Shown here: positions 35,126 to 43,414 of the stretch, one piece after another | Layout of the letters: every line of letters starts with the position of its first letter | Numbering within the stretch: position 1 is the first letter of the stretch | DNA from: Streptomyces acidiscabies | GTDB lineage: Bacteria; Actinomycetota; Actinomycetes; Streptomycetales; Streptomycetaceae | Length of the DNA: 64,000 nt | Direction of reading: 5' to 3' | Assembly (NCBI RefSeq): GCF_020010905.1 | Contig: NZ_JAGJBY010000002.1 | Span: 1,612,001 to 1,676,000 of the forward strand | Notes under the pieces: model-generated | What the model was told of the DNA's origin: nothing | What the model saw: only the letters and a program-made list of their open reading frames with translations | The model's database searches: none | Translations under genes and position numbers: made by a program

Positions 35126-35163
35126 TACGCGCGAAGATCGCCGAAAGCTCAGGCCGAGAGCTC

Positions 35164-35207
35164 AGACGGCCCCCGCCGCTCCGCAAGGGACGAGGTGGGG
35201 GCCGTCT
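35164..35207 (+). terminator. Terminator of the small-peptide gene
   Basis: A 14-bp stem (35164-35177 with 35194-35207, one G-U pair) sits 38 nt after the stop codon and ends 62 nt before the next start codon. Confidence 0.72.
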
Positions 35208-35268
35208 CGCGCGTTAGCCTGGGGCGTCAGACTCCAGCCAGCAGAAGGTAAAGGGGCGCGAGGATCCC

Positions 35269-36045
35269 GTGCGCATCGCCAGGTTCTCCATCGACGGCAA
35301 CGTCGCGTTCGGCGCGGTCGAGGGTGACAAGGACGACGAACTCGTCCTCGACATCATCAAGGGCATCCCGTTCGCCGAGTTCGAACTCTCCGGGACCAAG
35401 GTCCCGCTGAGCAAGGTCCGGCTCCTGCCGCCCGTGCTCCCCAACAAGGTCGTCGCCTTCGGCCGCAACTATGCCGAGCACGCCCGCGAGCTGGGCAACG
35501 AGGTACCGGACGCCCCCTTCGCCTTCTTCAAGCCCTCCACCTCGGTGATCGGCCACGGCGACGCCATCCAGTACCCCGGCTTCTCCTCCGAGCTCCACCA
35601 CGAGGCCGAACTCGCCGTCGTCATCGGCCGGATGTGCCGCGAGGTCCCCCGCGAGCGCGTCAAGGACGTCATCCTCGGCTACACCTGCGCGAACGACGTC
35701 ACCGCCCGCGACGTCCAGAAGCGCGAGAAGCAGTGGGCCCGCGCCAAGGGTTTCGACACCTCCTGCCCCCTCGGCCCCTGGATCGAGACGGACCTCGACC
35801 CGAGCGACCTCACCATCCAGCTCACGGTCAACGGCCAGCAGCGCCAGCTCGGCCGCACCAGCGAGATGATCACCTCCATCGAGGACCTGATCGTCAACAT
35901 CACCGAGGCCATGACCCTGCTCCCCGGAGACGTCATCCTCACGGGCACCCCGGCCGGCGTCGGCCCCCTGGAGACCGGCGACGAGGTCGCCGTCACCATC
36001 GAAGGTATCGGCACACTCACCAACAAGGTTGTCAAGCGTGACTAG
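35269..36045 (+). CDS. Fumarylacetoacetate hydrolase-family enzyme
   Basis: FAH-superfamily protein of 258 residues. After an N-terminal beta domain, the catalytic core shows KVVAFGRNYAEHA, FAFFKPSTSVIG, HHEAELAVVIG (metal-ligand Glu residues), YTCANDVTARD and LTGTPAGVGPLETGD. Such enzymes hydrolyse or decarboxylate beta-dicarbonyl compounds such as acylpyruvates or oxaloacetate. The substrate here is unknown. GTG 35269 follows GAGGA at 35259-35263. It overlaps gltX by 8 nt, so the two are cotranscribed and translationally coupled. Confidence 0.9.
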   Translation: MRIARFSIDGNVAFGAVEGDKDDELVLDIIKGIPFAEFELSGTKVPLSKVRLLPPVLPNKVVAFGRNYAEHARELGNEVPDAPFAFFKPSTSVIGHGDAIQYPGFSSELHHEAELAVVIGRMCREVPRERVKDVILGYTCANDVTARDVQKREKQWARAKGFDTSCPLGPWIETDLDPSDLTIQLTVNGQQRQLGRTSEMITSIEDLIVNITEAMTLLPGDVILTGTPAGVGPLETGDEVAVTIEGIGTLTNKVVKRD

Positions 36046-37513
36046 CGCCCCCGTCCGCGTACGTTTCTGCCCCTCCCCGACCGGGAACCCCCACGTCGGC
36101 CTCGTCCGCACGGCCCTCTTCAACTGGGCCTTCGCCCGCCACCACCAGGGCACCCTGGTCTTCCGCATCGAGGACACGGACGCGGCCCGCGACAGCGAGG
36201 AGTCGTACAACCAGCTCCTCGACGCGATGCGCTGGCTCGGCTTCGACTGGGACGAGGGCCCGGAGATCGGCGGCCCGCACGCGCCGTACCGCCAGTCCCA
36301 GCGCATGGACCTGTACAAGGACGTCGCCCAGAAGCTCCAGGACGCCGGCCACGCCTACCGCTGCTACTGCTCCACCGAGGAGCTGGACGCCCGCCGCGAC
36401 GCCGCCCGCGCCGCCGGCAAGCCCTCCGGCTACGACGGCCACTGCCGCGACCTCACCGAGGAGCAGAAGGCCGCGTACGAGGCCGAGGGCCGCAAGCCGA
36501 TCGTCCGCTTCCGGATGCCGGACGAGACCATCACGTTCACCGACCTGGTCCGCGGCGAGCTGACGTTCACCCCCGAGAACGTCCCGGACTACGGCATCGT
36601 CCGCGCCAACGGCGCCCCCCTGTACACGCTGGTCAACCCGGTCGACGACGCGCTGATGGAGATCACGCACGTCCTGCGCGGCGAGGACCTCCTGTCCTCC
36701 ACCCCGCGCCAGATCGCCCTGTACAAGGCGCTCATCGAACTCGGCGTCGCGAAGTACACCCCCGAGTTCGGGCACCTCCCGTACGTCATGGGCGAGGGCA
36801 ACAAGAAGCTCTCCAAGCGCGACCCCCAGGCGTCCCTGAACCTCTACCGGGAGAAGGGCTTCCTCCCCGAGGGCCTGCTCAACTACCTCTCCCTGCTGGG
36901 CTGGTCGCTCTCCGCGGACGAGGACATCTTCACGACGGACCAGCTGATCGCGGCGTTCGACATCAAGGACGTCAACCCCAACCCGGCGCGCTTCGACCTG
37001 AAGAAGTGCGAGGCGATCAACGGCGACCACATCCGGATGCTGGACGTCAAGGACTTCACCGAGCGCTGCGCCCCCTGGCTCCAGGCCCCCTTCGCGCCCT
37101 GGTCCCCGGAGGACTTCGACGAGGCGAAGTGGCAGGCCATCGCCCCGCACGCGCAGACCCGCCTGAAGGTCCTCTCGGAGATCACCGACAACGTCGACTT
37201 CCTGTTCCTCCCGCAGCCCGTCGAGGACGAGGCGTCCTGGACGAAGGCGATGAAGGACGGCAGCGACGCGCTCCTCGCCACGGCCCGCGAGAAGCTGGAG
37301 ACGGCCGACTGGACGTCCCCCGAGTCCCTCAAGGAAGCCGTCCTCGCGGCGGGCGAGGCCCACGGCCTCAAGCTCGGCAAGGCGCAGGCCCCCGTCCGCG
37401 TCGCGATCACCGGCCGCACGGTCGGCCTCCCCCTCTTCGAGTCCCTCGAAGTCCTCGGCAAGGAGGCGTCGTTGGCCCGCATCGACGCGGCCCTCGCCAA
37501 GCTCGCGGCGTAA
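36038..37513 (+). CDS. gltX: Glutamyl-tRNA synthetase
   Basis: Class I aminoacyl-tRNA synthetase of 491 residues that charges tRNA-Glu, and in actinomycetes usually also tRNA-Gln for later amidation. The HIGH-type motif is SPTGNPHVGLVRTALFN (about residue 13), the KMSKS-type motif is KKLSKRDPQASL (about 250), and the anticodon-binding region is C-terminal. GTG 36038 overlaps the FAH stop in GTGACTAG. The tRNA-Glu/Gln cluster lies 0.9 kb downstream, close to its own synthetase. Confidence 0.97.
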   Translation: MTSAPVRVRFCPSPTGNPHVGLVRTALFNWAFARHHQGTLVFRIEDTDAARDSEESYNQLLDAMRWLGFDWDEGPEIGGPHAPYRQSQRMDLYKDVAQKLQDAGHAYRCYCSTEELDARRDAARAAGKPSGYDGHCRDLTEEQKAAYEAEGRKPIVRFRMPDETITFTDLVRGELTFTPENVPDYGIVRANGAPLYTLVNPVDDALMEITHVLRGEDLLSSTPRQIALYKALIELGVAKYTPEFGHLPYVMGEGNKKLSKRDPQASLNLYREKGFLPEGLLNYLSLLGWSLSADEDIFTTDQLIAAFDIKDVNPNPARFDLKKCEAINGDHIRMLDVKDFTERCAPWLQAPFAPWSPEDFDEAKWQAIAPHAQTRLKVLSEITDNVDFLFLPQPVEDEASWTKAMKDGSDALLATAREKLETADWTSPESLKEAVLAAGEAHGLKLGKAQAPVRVAITGRTVGLPLFESLEVLGKEASLARIDAALAKLAA

Positions 37514-37528
37514 AGAGGCAGTTCACCG

Positions 37529-37555
37529 GGGCGGCACCCAACAGGGGTGCCGCCC
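37529..37555 (+). terminator. Terminator of gltX
   Basis: A perfect 11-bp stem (GGGCGGCACCC at 37529-37539, complement at 37545-37555) with a 5-nt loop lies 16 nt after the gltX stop. Confidence 0.75.
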
Positions 37556-37581
37556 TTGCCCGTTCCCGGTACCGTCGGATC

Positions 37582-38313
37582 ATGGACATTCGCGCGGTGG
37601 TGTGGGACGTGGACGACACCCTCTTCGACTACCGGAGCGCCGACCGCCTCGGCATGCGCGACCACCTCACCACCGAGGGCTTGCTCTCCGCGTACGACAC
37701 CGTCGAGCAGGCGATCAGGAGTTGGCGCGAGATCACCGACGCCCAGTGGGCCCGTTTCGCCGCCGGTGAGACCACCTTCGAGGAGCAACGCCGCGACCGC
37801 GTCCGGGTGTTCCTCGGCCAGGACCTGACCGACGCGGAGGTGGACGACTGGTTCGGGCGCTACCTGGTCCACTACGAGAACGCCTGGACCCTCTTCCCGG
37901 ACGTCCTGCCGGTCCTGGACGCCCTCGCGGCGAGCCACCGGCACTCCGTCCTGTCCAACTCCAGCATCCACGTCCAGGACCACAAGCTCCGCGTCCTCGG
38001 CGTCCACGACCGCTTCGAGTCGATCATCTGCGCGGTCGAACTCGGCGTCTCCAAGCCCGAACCCGGCGCCTTCCTCGCCGCCTGCGAGGCCCTCGCCCTG
38101 CCGCCCGAGCAGGTCGCCTACGTCGGCGACCACCCCGACATCGACGGCCGGGGCGCGGCCGAGGCGGGCCTGCTCTCCGTCTGGATCGACCGGTACGGCG
38201 GCGGCGCGGACGCCGTCGTCCTGCCGGGCCGGCACCGGATCGCGAGCCTCGCCGAACTCCCCGCGCTCCTCGGCGCGGATACCCGTTTTGGAGCCCCGTC
38301 CACCTTCGGGTAA
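37582..38313 (+). CDS. HAD-superfamily hydrolase
   Basis: HAD phosphatase of 243 residues with motif I WDVDDTLFDYRS at residue 9, motif II VLSNSS, motif III Lys in LGVSKPEPGAF, and motif IV YVGDHPDIDGRGAAEAG. This full set is typical of subclass IA phosphoglycolate- or pyrimidine-nucleotidase-like enzymes; substrate unknown. It stands alone after gltX, and its stop codon overlaps the -10 of the tRNA promoter. Confidence 0.92.
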   Translation: MDIRAVVWDVDDTLFDYRSADRLGMRDHLTTEGLLSAYDTVEQAIRSWREITDAQWARFAAGETTFEEQRRDRVRVFLGQDLTDAEVDDWFGRYLVHYENAWTLFPDVLPVLDALAASHRHSVLSNSSIHVQDHKLRVLGVHDRFESIICAVELGVSKPEPGAFLAACEALALPPEQVAYVGDHPDIDGRGAAEAGLLSVWIDRYGGGADAVVLPGRHRIASLAELPALLGADTRFGAPSTFG

Positions 38314-38316
38314 TGT
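38288..38316 (+). promoter_or_regulatory. Candidate promoter of the tRNA cluster
   Basis: TTGGAG (38288-38293) and TAATGT (38311-38316) are 17 bp apart, close to the vegetative consensus, about 92 nt upstream of the first tRNA. It overlaps the end of the HAD gene. Confidence 0.55.
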
Positions 38317-38407
38317 TCTTTCTGCGCCGCCGGGGAGCGGGCCGAAAGGCCGAGAGACCCGGGGGAGCACTACTAGAACAAGATCCGCTTCAGGATTTGC
38401 GTTCCAG

Positions 38408-38479
38408 TGGCCTATGGTGTAATTGGCAGCACGACTGATTCTGGTTCAGTTAGTCTTGGTTCGAGTCCAGGTAGGCCAG
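38408..38479 (+). tRNA. tRNA-Gln (CUG), copy 1
   Basis: 72 nt, acceptor stem TGGCCTA/TAGGCCA with discriminator G, D-arm TGGTGTAATTGGC, anticodon stem ACTGA/TCAGT around loop TTCTGGT with anticodon CTG, T-loop GGTTCGAGTCC. No CCA is encoded. Confidence 0.95.
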
Positions 38480-38504
38480 CTTGCAGAAGCTCAAAATCTG
38501 CATC

Positions 38505-38577
38505 GCCCCCGTTGTGTAGCGGCCTAGCACGCTGCCCTCTCACGGCAGTAGCGCCGGTTCGAATCCGGTCGGGGGTA
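38505..38577 (+). tRNA. tRNA-Glu (CUC), copy 1
   Basis: 73 nt, acceptor GCCCCCG paired with CGGGGGT, discriminator A, anticodon stem CTGCC/GGCAG around loop CTCTCAC with anticodon CTC, T-arm CGGTTCGAATCCG. No encoded CCA. Confidence 0.95.
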
Positions 38578-38608
38578 CTGGTTCCGATCTTGCGTCGGGA
38601 CTGCTAGG

Positions 38609-38681
38609 GCCCCCGTTGTGTAGCGGCCTAGCACGCTGCCCTCTCACGGCAGTAGCGCCGGTTCGAATCCGGTCGGGGGTA
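38609..38681 (+). tRNA. tRNA-Glu (CUC), copy 2
   Basis: Identical over all 73 nt to the copy at 38505; anticodon CTC. A 31-nt spacer separates the two. Confidence 0.95.
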
Positions 38682-38702
38682 CTGACTGGTCTAAACCATC
38701 AT

Positions 38703-38774
38703 TGGTCTATGGTGTAATTGGCAGCACGACTGATTCTGGTTCAGTTAGTCTTGGTTCGAGTCCAGGTAGACCAG
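38703..38774 (+). tRNA. tRNA-Gln (CUG), copy 2
   Basis: 72 nt, identical to copy 1 except for one acceptor base pair: TGGTCTA/TAGACCA instead of TGGCCTA/TAGGCCA, a compensatory C-G to T-A change. Confidence 0.95.
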
Positions 38775-38778
38775 CTCC

Positions 38779-38851
38779 GCCCCCGTTGTGTAGCGGCCTA
38801 GCACGCTGCCCTCTCACGGCAGTAGCGCCGGTTCGAATCCGGTCGGGGGTA
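38779..38851 (+). tRNA. tRNA-Glu (CUC), copy 3
   Basis: Identical to the other two tRNA-Glu copies, anticodon CTC, 4 nt after tRNA-Gln copy 2. Confidence 0.95.
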
Positions 38852-38859
38852 CAGAAAGA

Positions 38860-38895
38860 AGCCATCCATCTCAACAGAGATGGGTGGCTTTCTTG
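38860..38895 (+). terminator. Terminator of the tRNA cluster
   Basis: A 13-bp stem (38860-38872 with 38877-38889, wobble pair in the middle) with an AACA loop is followed by TTCTTGTATTT, 8 nt after the last tRNA. Confidence 0.82.
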
Positions 38896-38967
38896 TATTT
38901 CCGCAGGTGGGTGGGGGAGAGAAGGGCCCGCCGCGGCGTTGAGGCCGGCCCTGGAACCCCCCGGTCC

Positions 38968-39684
38968 TCAGCCCGTCCTGCGCAGCGCCTCGGAGAGACG
39001 GGCCGCCGCGTCGATCACCGCTTGCGCGTGCATCCGGCCCGGGTGCCGGGTCAGGCGCTCGATCGGGCCCGAGACGGAGACGGCGGCCACGACGCGGTTC
39101 GAGGGGCCGCGCACCGGCGCCGACACCGAGGCGACGCCCGGCTCGCGCTCGCCGATGGACTGGGCCCAGCCCCGGCGCCGTACGCCCGAGAGGGCCGTGG
39201 CCGTGAAGCGGGCGCCCTGGAGGCCGCGGTGCAGGCGCTCGGGCTCCTCCCAGGCCATGAGGATCTGCGCGGAGGAACCGGCCTTCATCGTCAGCGTGGA
39301 GCCCACCGGTACGGTGTCCCGCAGTCCGGACAGCCGCTCGGCGGCGGCCACACAGATCCGCATGTCACCCTGGCGCCGGTAGAGCTGGGCGCTCTCGCCG
39401 GTGATGTCCCGCAGGTGCGTGAGGACGGGGCCGGCGGTCGCCAGGAGGCGGTCCTCGCCGGCCGCCGCCGCCAGCTCCGCGAGGCGCGGGCCGAGAATGA
39501 ACCGGCCCTGCATGTCGCGGGCGACCATGCGGTGGTGTTCCAGGGCCACGGCCAGCCGGTGGGCCGTGGGTCGAGCCAGTCCGGTGGCCGCGACCAGTCC
39601 TGCGAGGGTCGCGGGTCCGGACTCCAGGGCGCTCAGGACAAGGGCTGCCTTGTCCAGGACGCCGACGCCGCTACTGTTGTCCAT
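38968..39684 (-). CDS. ndgR: IclR-family regulator NdgR
   Basis: IclR-family regulator of 238 residues: N-terminal winged helix (KAALVLSALESGPATLAGLVAATGLARPTAHRLAVAL, residues about 11-50), RFILGPRLAEL linker, and a C-terminal effector-binding domain (GSTLTMKAGSSAQILMAWEEP, RGWAQSIGEREPGVASVSAPV). The divergent position next to leuCD is characteristic of NdgR/AreB, known to regulate leucine synthesis and antibiotic-related genes. ATG at 39682-39684; GGGAG upstream. Confidence 0.92.
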   Translation of the reverse strand: MDNSSGVGVLDKAALVLSALESGPATLAGLVAATGLARPTAHRLAVALEHHRMVARDMQGRFILGPRLAELAAAAGEDRLLATAGPVLTHLRDITGESAQLYRRQGDMRICVAAAERLSGLRDTVPVGSTLTMKAGSSAQILMAWEEPERLHRGLQGARFTATALSGVRRRGWAQSIGEREPGVASVSAPVRGPSNRVVAAVSVSGPIERLTRHPGRMHAQAVIDAAARLSEALRRTG

Positions 39685-39869
39685 GCAACGATACTCCCGT
39701 CTCACTCTGTGAAACGCAAGTTCATTTTCCCGTGAGACGCGCAACCCTGGGACATACAGCGCCCGCTGACCGAACGGGCGCGGTGGCGGGTGCCCGGAAC
39801 AGGGGCGGGCGCCGCTTCCGAGATCTCTAGTTGCGCCGGGACACCACCTGTCCGGCCGGAGGGAAAGCG
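39685..39869. promoter_or_regulatory. Shared ndgR-leuC control region
   Basis: 185 nt between divergent genes. Two symmetric sites stand out: GTTG-TCCATG-CAAC at the ndgR start (39676-39689) and GTCTCAC ... GTGAGAC at about 39700-39738 flanking AT-rich TTCATTTT. Either could be the NdgR operator. No clean promoter could be assigned. Confidence 0.4.
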
Positions 39870-41297
39870 ATGGGTAGGACACTCGCGGAGAAGGTCTGGG
39901 ACGACCACGTCGTCCGGCGAGCCGAGGGCGAGCCCGACCTTCTCTTCATCGATCTGCACCTGCTGCACGAGGTGACCAGTCCCCAGGCGTTCGACGGACT
40001 GCGCCAGAACGGCCGCCAGGTCCGCCGGCTCGACCTGACCATCGCCACCGAGGACCACAACACCCCGACCCTCGACATCGACAAGCCCATCGCCGACCCG
40101 GTCTCCCGGGTCCAGCTGGAGACCCTGCGCAAGAACGCCGCGGAGTTCGGTGTCCGCCTGCACCCCCTGGGCGACGTCGAGCAGGGCGTCGTCCACGTCG
40201 TCGGCCCCCAGCTCGGTCTCACCCAGCCCGGTATGACGGTCGTCTGCGGCGACTCCCACACCTCCACGCACGGCGCCTTCGGCGGGCTCGCGTTCGGTAT
40301 CGGCACCTCCCAGGTGGAGCACGTGCTGGCCACTCAGACGCTGCCGCTGGTCCGCCCGAAGACCATGGCCATCACGGTCGACGGCGACCTGCCCGACGGC
40401 GTCACCGCCAAGGACCTGATCCTCGCGATCATCGCGAAGATCGGCACCGGCGGCGGCCAGGGCTATGTCCTGGAGTACCGCGGCTCCGCCATCGAGAAGC
40501 TCTCGATGGAGGCCCGGATGACCATCTGCAACATGTCCATCGAGGCCGGCGCCCGCGCGGGCATGATCGCCCCCGACGAGACGACGTTCGCCTACCTCAA
40601 GGGCCGCGCGCACGCCCCCGAGGGCGACGACTGGGACGCCGCGGTCGCGTACTGGAAGACCCTGAAGACCGACGAGGACGCGGAGTTCGACGCCGAGGTC
40701 GTCATCGACGCCGCGGAACTCTCCCCGTTCGTCACCTGGGGCACCAACCCCGGCCAGGGCGCGCCCCTTTCGGCGGACGTCCCCGACCCGGCTTCGTACG
40801 AAGACGCATCGGAGCGCCTCGCCGCCGAAAAGGCCCTGGAATACATGGGGTTGGAGGCCGGGCAGCCGCTGCGGTCCATCAAGGTGGACACCGTCTTCGT
40901 AGGTTCGTGCACCAACGGCCGTATCGAGGACCTGCGCGCCGCCGCCGAACTCGTCAAGGGCCGCAAAGTCGCCGACGGCGTACGGATGCTGGTCGTCCCG
41001 GGCTCCGCGCGCGTGGGCCTCCAGGCCGTCTCCGAGGGCCTGGACGTCGTGTTCAAGGAGGCCGGCGCCGAGTGGCGGCACGCGGGCTGCTCGATGTGTC
41101 TGGGCATGAACCCCGACCAACTGGCCCCCGGTGAGCGCTCCGCGTCCACCTCCAACCGCAACTTCGAGGGCAGGCAGGGCAAGGGCGGCCGTACGCACCT
41201 GGTCTCGCCGCAGGTCGCCGCCGCGACCGCCGTCCTGGGCCACCTGGCCTCGCCCGCCGACCTGTCCGACGCCCCTGTCGCCGCTGGAGTCCGATAA
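39870..41297 (+). CDS. leuC: 3-isopropylmalate dehydratase, large subunit
   Basis: Aconitase-family [4Fe-4S] protein of 475 residues that, with LeuD, isomerises 2-isopropylmalate to 3-isopropylmalate. Signatures: TLAEKVWDDHVV at the N-terminus, CGDSHTSTHGAFGGLAFGIG (first cluster Cys), VFVGSCTNGRIEDLR and GCSMCLGMNPD (remaining Cys ligands). ATG 39870 follows GGAGGG at 39858-39863. leuD begins 3 nt after its stop. Confidence 0.98.
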   Translation: MGRTLAEKVWDDHVVRRAEGEPDLLFIDLHLLHEVTSPQAFDGLRQNGRQVRRLDLTIATEDHNTPTLDIDKPIADPVSRVQLETLRKNAAEFGVRLHPLGDVEQGVVHVVGPQLGLTQPGMTVVCGDSHTSTHGAFGGLAFGIGTSQVEHVLATQTLPLVRPKTMAITVDGDLPDGVTAKDLILAIIAKIGTGGGQGYVLEYRGSAIEKLSMEARMTICNMSIEAGARAGMIAPDETTFAYLKGRAHAPEGDDWDAAVAYWKTLKTDEDAEFDAEVVIDAAELSPFVTWGTNPGQGAPLSADVPDPASYEDASERLAAEKALEYMGLEAGQPLRSIKVDTVFVGSCTNGRIEDLRAAAELVKGRKVADGVRMLVVPGSARVGLQAVSEGLDVVFKEAGAEWRHAGCSMCLGMNPDQLAPGERSASTSNRNFEGRQGKGGRTHLVSPQVAAATAVLGHLASPADLSDAPVAAGVR

Positions 41298-41300
41298 GCC

Positions 41301-41894
41301 ATGGAAGCATTCACCAAGCACACCGGCCGGGCCGTCCCGCTGCGTCGCTCCAACGTCGACACCGACCAGATCATCCCCGCCCACTGGCTCAAGAAGGTGA
41401 CGCGGGACGGCTTCGAGGACGGGCTCTTCGAGGCGTGGCGCAAGGACCCGGAGTTCGTCCTCAACCGGCCCGAGCACGAGGGCGCGACCGTCCTGGTGGC
41501 CGGCCCCGACTTCGGCACCGGCTCCTCGCGTGAGCACGCGGTGTGGGCGTTGCAGAACTACGGCTTCAAGACGGTCATCTCGTCCCGCTTCGCCGACATC
41601 TTCCGCGGCAACTCCCTGAAGAACGGCCTGCTGACGGTCATCCTCGACCAGAAGACCGTGGACACGCTGTGGGCGCTCGTGGACAGCGACCCGCAGGCCG
41701 AGATCACCGTCGACCTGGAGGCGCTCGAAGTGCGCGCCGAGGGCATCACCGCCCCCTTCGAGCTGGACGAGAACGCCCGCTGGCGGCTGCTGAACGGGCT
41801 GGACGACATCTCCATCACCCTCCAGAACGAGGCCGACATCGCGGCGTACGAGGCGAAGCGCCCCTCGTACAAGCCGCGCACGCTCCAGGTCTGA
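41301..41894 (+). CDS. leuD: 3-isopropylmalate dehydratase, small subunit
   Basis: Small swivelling subunit of 197 residues: FTKHTGRAVPLRRSNVDTDQIIPAHWLK at the N-terminus, DFGTGSSREHAVWAL (about residue 78) and SSRFADIFRGNSLKNGLL. It is the last gene of the leuCD operon, followed by a strong terminator. Confidence 0.98.
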   Translation: MEAFTKHTGRAVPLRRSNVDTDQIIPAHWLKKVTRDGFEDGLFEAWRKDPEFVLNRPEHEGATVLVAGPDFGTGSSREHAVWALQNYGFKTVISSRFADIFRGNSLKNGLLTVILDQKTVDTLWALVDSDPQAEITVDLEALEVRAEGITAPFELDENARWRLLNGLDDISITLQNEADIAAYEAKRPSYKPRTLQV

Positions 41895-41928
41895 GCGCCA
41901 GAGCGAGTTTCGGCCACCGAGAACCACG

Positions 41929-41969
41929 CGCCGTACCCCCGATCCGTCCGATCGGGGGTACGGCGTTTT
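41929..41969 (+). terminator. Terminator of leuCD
   Basis: A perfect 15-bp stem (41929-41943 with 41951-41965), a 7-nt loop and a TTTT tail. Confidence 0.88.
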
Positions 41970-42149
41970 CTGCACCCGTTCGGCCCCGCGCATCTCCCCG
42001 AAATCTTCCCAACTTCCCACGTTAAAGGGGTGGTTGACTGGGTACGCGACCGCTGTGGACACAACGTCCAACAGTGCTCGGACGACTGTTTGAGGCGGCA
42101 GTTGCACCCCTGGCGGGCGACAACTCGCCCCAGATGGCACAATCTGTGC

Positions 42150-42380
42150 ATGGAACACGACGGCCAACTCACGCTCTACCAGGCCGTCGCGGACCAGCTC
42201 AAGGAAGCGCACAGAAGGGTGCGCGCACTGCAAGTCCCGGAGGGCGTACGGATGGCGCTGACCCGGAAGCTGCTGGTCATTACGGCCGCGGCCAAGCACG
42301 ATCTCGCCGATGCGGCAAGGCGGCTGGAGCTGTTCATGACGGATCTCGACGAGGGGCGAATCCCCGGCGAGGAACGCTGA
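42150..42380 (+). CDS. Small conserved-looking helical protein
   Basis: A 76-residue mostly helical protein starting MEHDGQLTLYQAVADQLKEA and ending GRIPGEER. It is amphipathic with charged heptad-like segments (HRRVRALQVPEGVRMALTRK). It lies between leuCD and hup, the position of a conserved small Streptomyces gene of unknown function. No ribosome site is seen before the ATG; CACAAT at 42138-42143 may be the -10 of a leaderless mRNA. Function not recognised. Confidence 0.72.
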   Translation: MEHDGQLTLYQAVADQLKEAHRRVRALQVPEGVRMALTRKLLVITAAAKHDLADAARRLELFMTDLDEGRIPGEER

Positions 42381-42436
42381 ACAGCCCAATGCGGTCGAGT
42401 CCGTTGCGGCACAAGGGTGATAAGCCCGTTTCGTGT

Positions 42437-42465
42437 TTGATTTGCGGTATACATCTGCCTAACGT
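42437..42465 (+). promoter_or_regulatory. Promoter of hup
   Basis: TTGATT (42437-42442) and TAACGT (42460-42465) with a 17-bp spacer match the vegetative consensus well. A transcript would begin about 45 nt before the hup GTG. Confidence 0.6.
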
Positions 42466-42516
42466 GCGAAAAAGCCTGGACACTTTCGTTCCAGCAATGT
42501 CTCCGAAGGGGAAGAC

Positions 42517-43089
42517 GTGAACAAGGCGCAGCTCGTAGAAGCGATTGCCGACAAGGTCGGCGGCCGTCAGAACGCCGCCGAGGCGGTCGACGCGGTTCTG
42601 GACGCCATCGTCCGCGCGGTCGTCGCGGGGGACCGGGTCTCGGTCACCGGCTTCGGCTCGTTCGAGAAGGTCGACCGCCCGGCGCGGTACGCCCGCAACC
42701 CCCAGACGGGCGAGCGGGTCCGGGTCAAGAAGACCTCCGTCCCGCGCTTCCGTGCGGGCCAGGGTTTCAAGGACCTGGTGAGCGGCTCGAAGAAGCTCCC
42801 GAAGAACGAGGTCGCGGTCAAGAAGGCGCCCAAGGGCAGCCTGAGCGGCACCGCTTCGGCGACGGTCAAGAAGGCCGCGGCGAAGAAGGCCACCACCAAG
42901 AGCGCCGCCGCGAAGAAGGCCGCGCCGGCGAAGAAGGCGGCCACCGGCAAGACCGCCGCGGCCAAGAAGACGACGGCCAAGAAGGCCACCGCGAAGAAGG
43001 CCGTCGCCAAGAAGGCGCCGGCGAAGAAGGCCCCGGCCAAGAAGTCGGCCGCTCGCAAGACCACCGCGAAGAAGACGGCGGCCAGCTAG
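42517..43089 (+). CDS. hupS: HU-family nucleoid protein with lysine-rich tail (HupS type)
   Basis: DNA-binding HU protein of 190 residues. Residues 1-93 form the HU core (MNKAQLVEAIADKVGG, FGSFEKVDRPARYARNPQTGE, VPRFRAGQGFKDLV). From about residue 100 the tail is made of Lys/Ala/Thr/Pro repeats such as KKAPAKKAPAKKSAARK, resembling histone H1; this architecture defines HupS in Streptomyces, which compacts the spore nucleoid, as opposed to the short HupA. GTG at 42517 after GAAGGGGAAG. Confidence 0.95.
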   Translation: MNKAQLVEAIADKVGGRQNAAEAVDAVLDAIVRAVVAGDRVSVTGFGSFEKVDRPARYARNPQTGERVRVKKTSVPRFRAGQGFKDLVSGSKKLPKNEVAVKKAPKGSLSGTASATVKKAAAKKATTKSAAAKKAAPAKKAATGKTAAAKKTTAKKATAKKAVAKKAPAKKAPAKKSAARKTTAKKTAAS

Positions 43090-43118
43090 GCGCGGGACTG
43101 ACGGCGGTACTCACGCGT

Positions 43119-43154
43119 CGGGCCGGACTCCCACATCCTGTGGAGTCCGGCCCG
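43119..43154. terminator. Bidirectional hairpin between convergent genes
   Basis: CGGGCCGGACTCCCAC (43119-43134) pairs with 43140-43154 (one bulged base) around a 5-nt loop, between hup and the small minus-strand gene. Confidence 0.75.
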
Positions 43155-43174
43155 CGGTGTGTTCGGAAGCGTTG

Positions 43175-43378
43175 TCAGAACGTCTGGAGCGTCACCAGGG
43201 TGATGCGCAGGGCCTCGCCCGTCCCCCGCGTCTCGATGCGGACCCGCTGGCCGACCCTCAGCAGCCGCAGGCCGCCCGCGTCGAACGCCTCGGTCCCGAA
43301 GGGGAGCGGGGTGCCGTCGTCCAGGAGGACCTGGCCCGTGCGGGTCTCGGGGTCGTAGGTGTAAGCCGTCGCCTGCAT
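43175..43378 (-). CDS. Small beta-rich protein
   Basis: A 67-residue protein (MQATAYTYDPETRTGQVLLD ... RITLVTLQTF) with alternating hydrophobic and charged residues suggesting a small beta-barrel, somewhat like a cold-shock-domain relative: the motif TGQVLLDDGTPLPFG recalls the first strands of CSD proteins. Function unknown. It lies in the minus-strand pair with cofC, separated by 36 nt. Confidence 0.75.
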   Translation of the reverse strand: MQATAYTYDPETRTGQVLLDDGTPLPFGTEAFDAGGLRLLRVGQRVRIETRGTGEALRITLVTLQTF

Positions 43379-43414
43379 AGGGGCAGCCTACTGGCCGGGT
43401 TCACTGGCCGGGTT

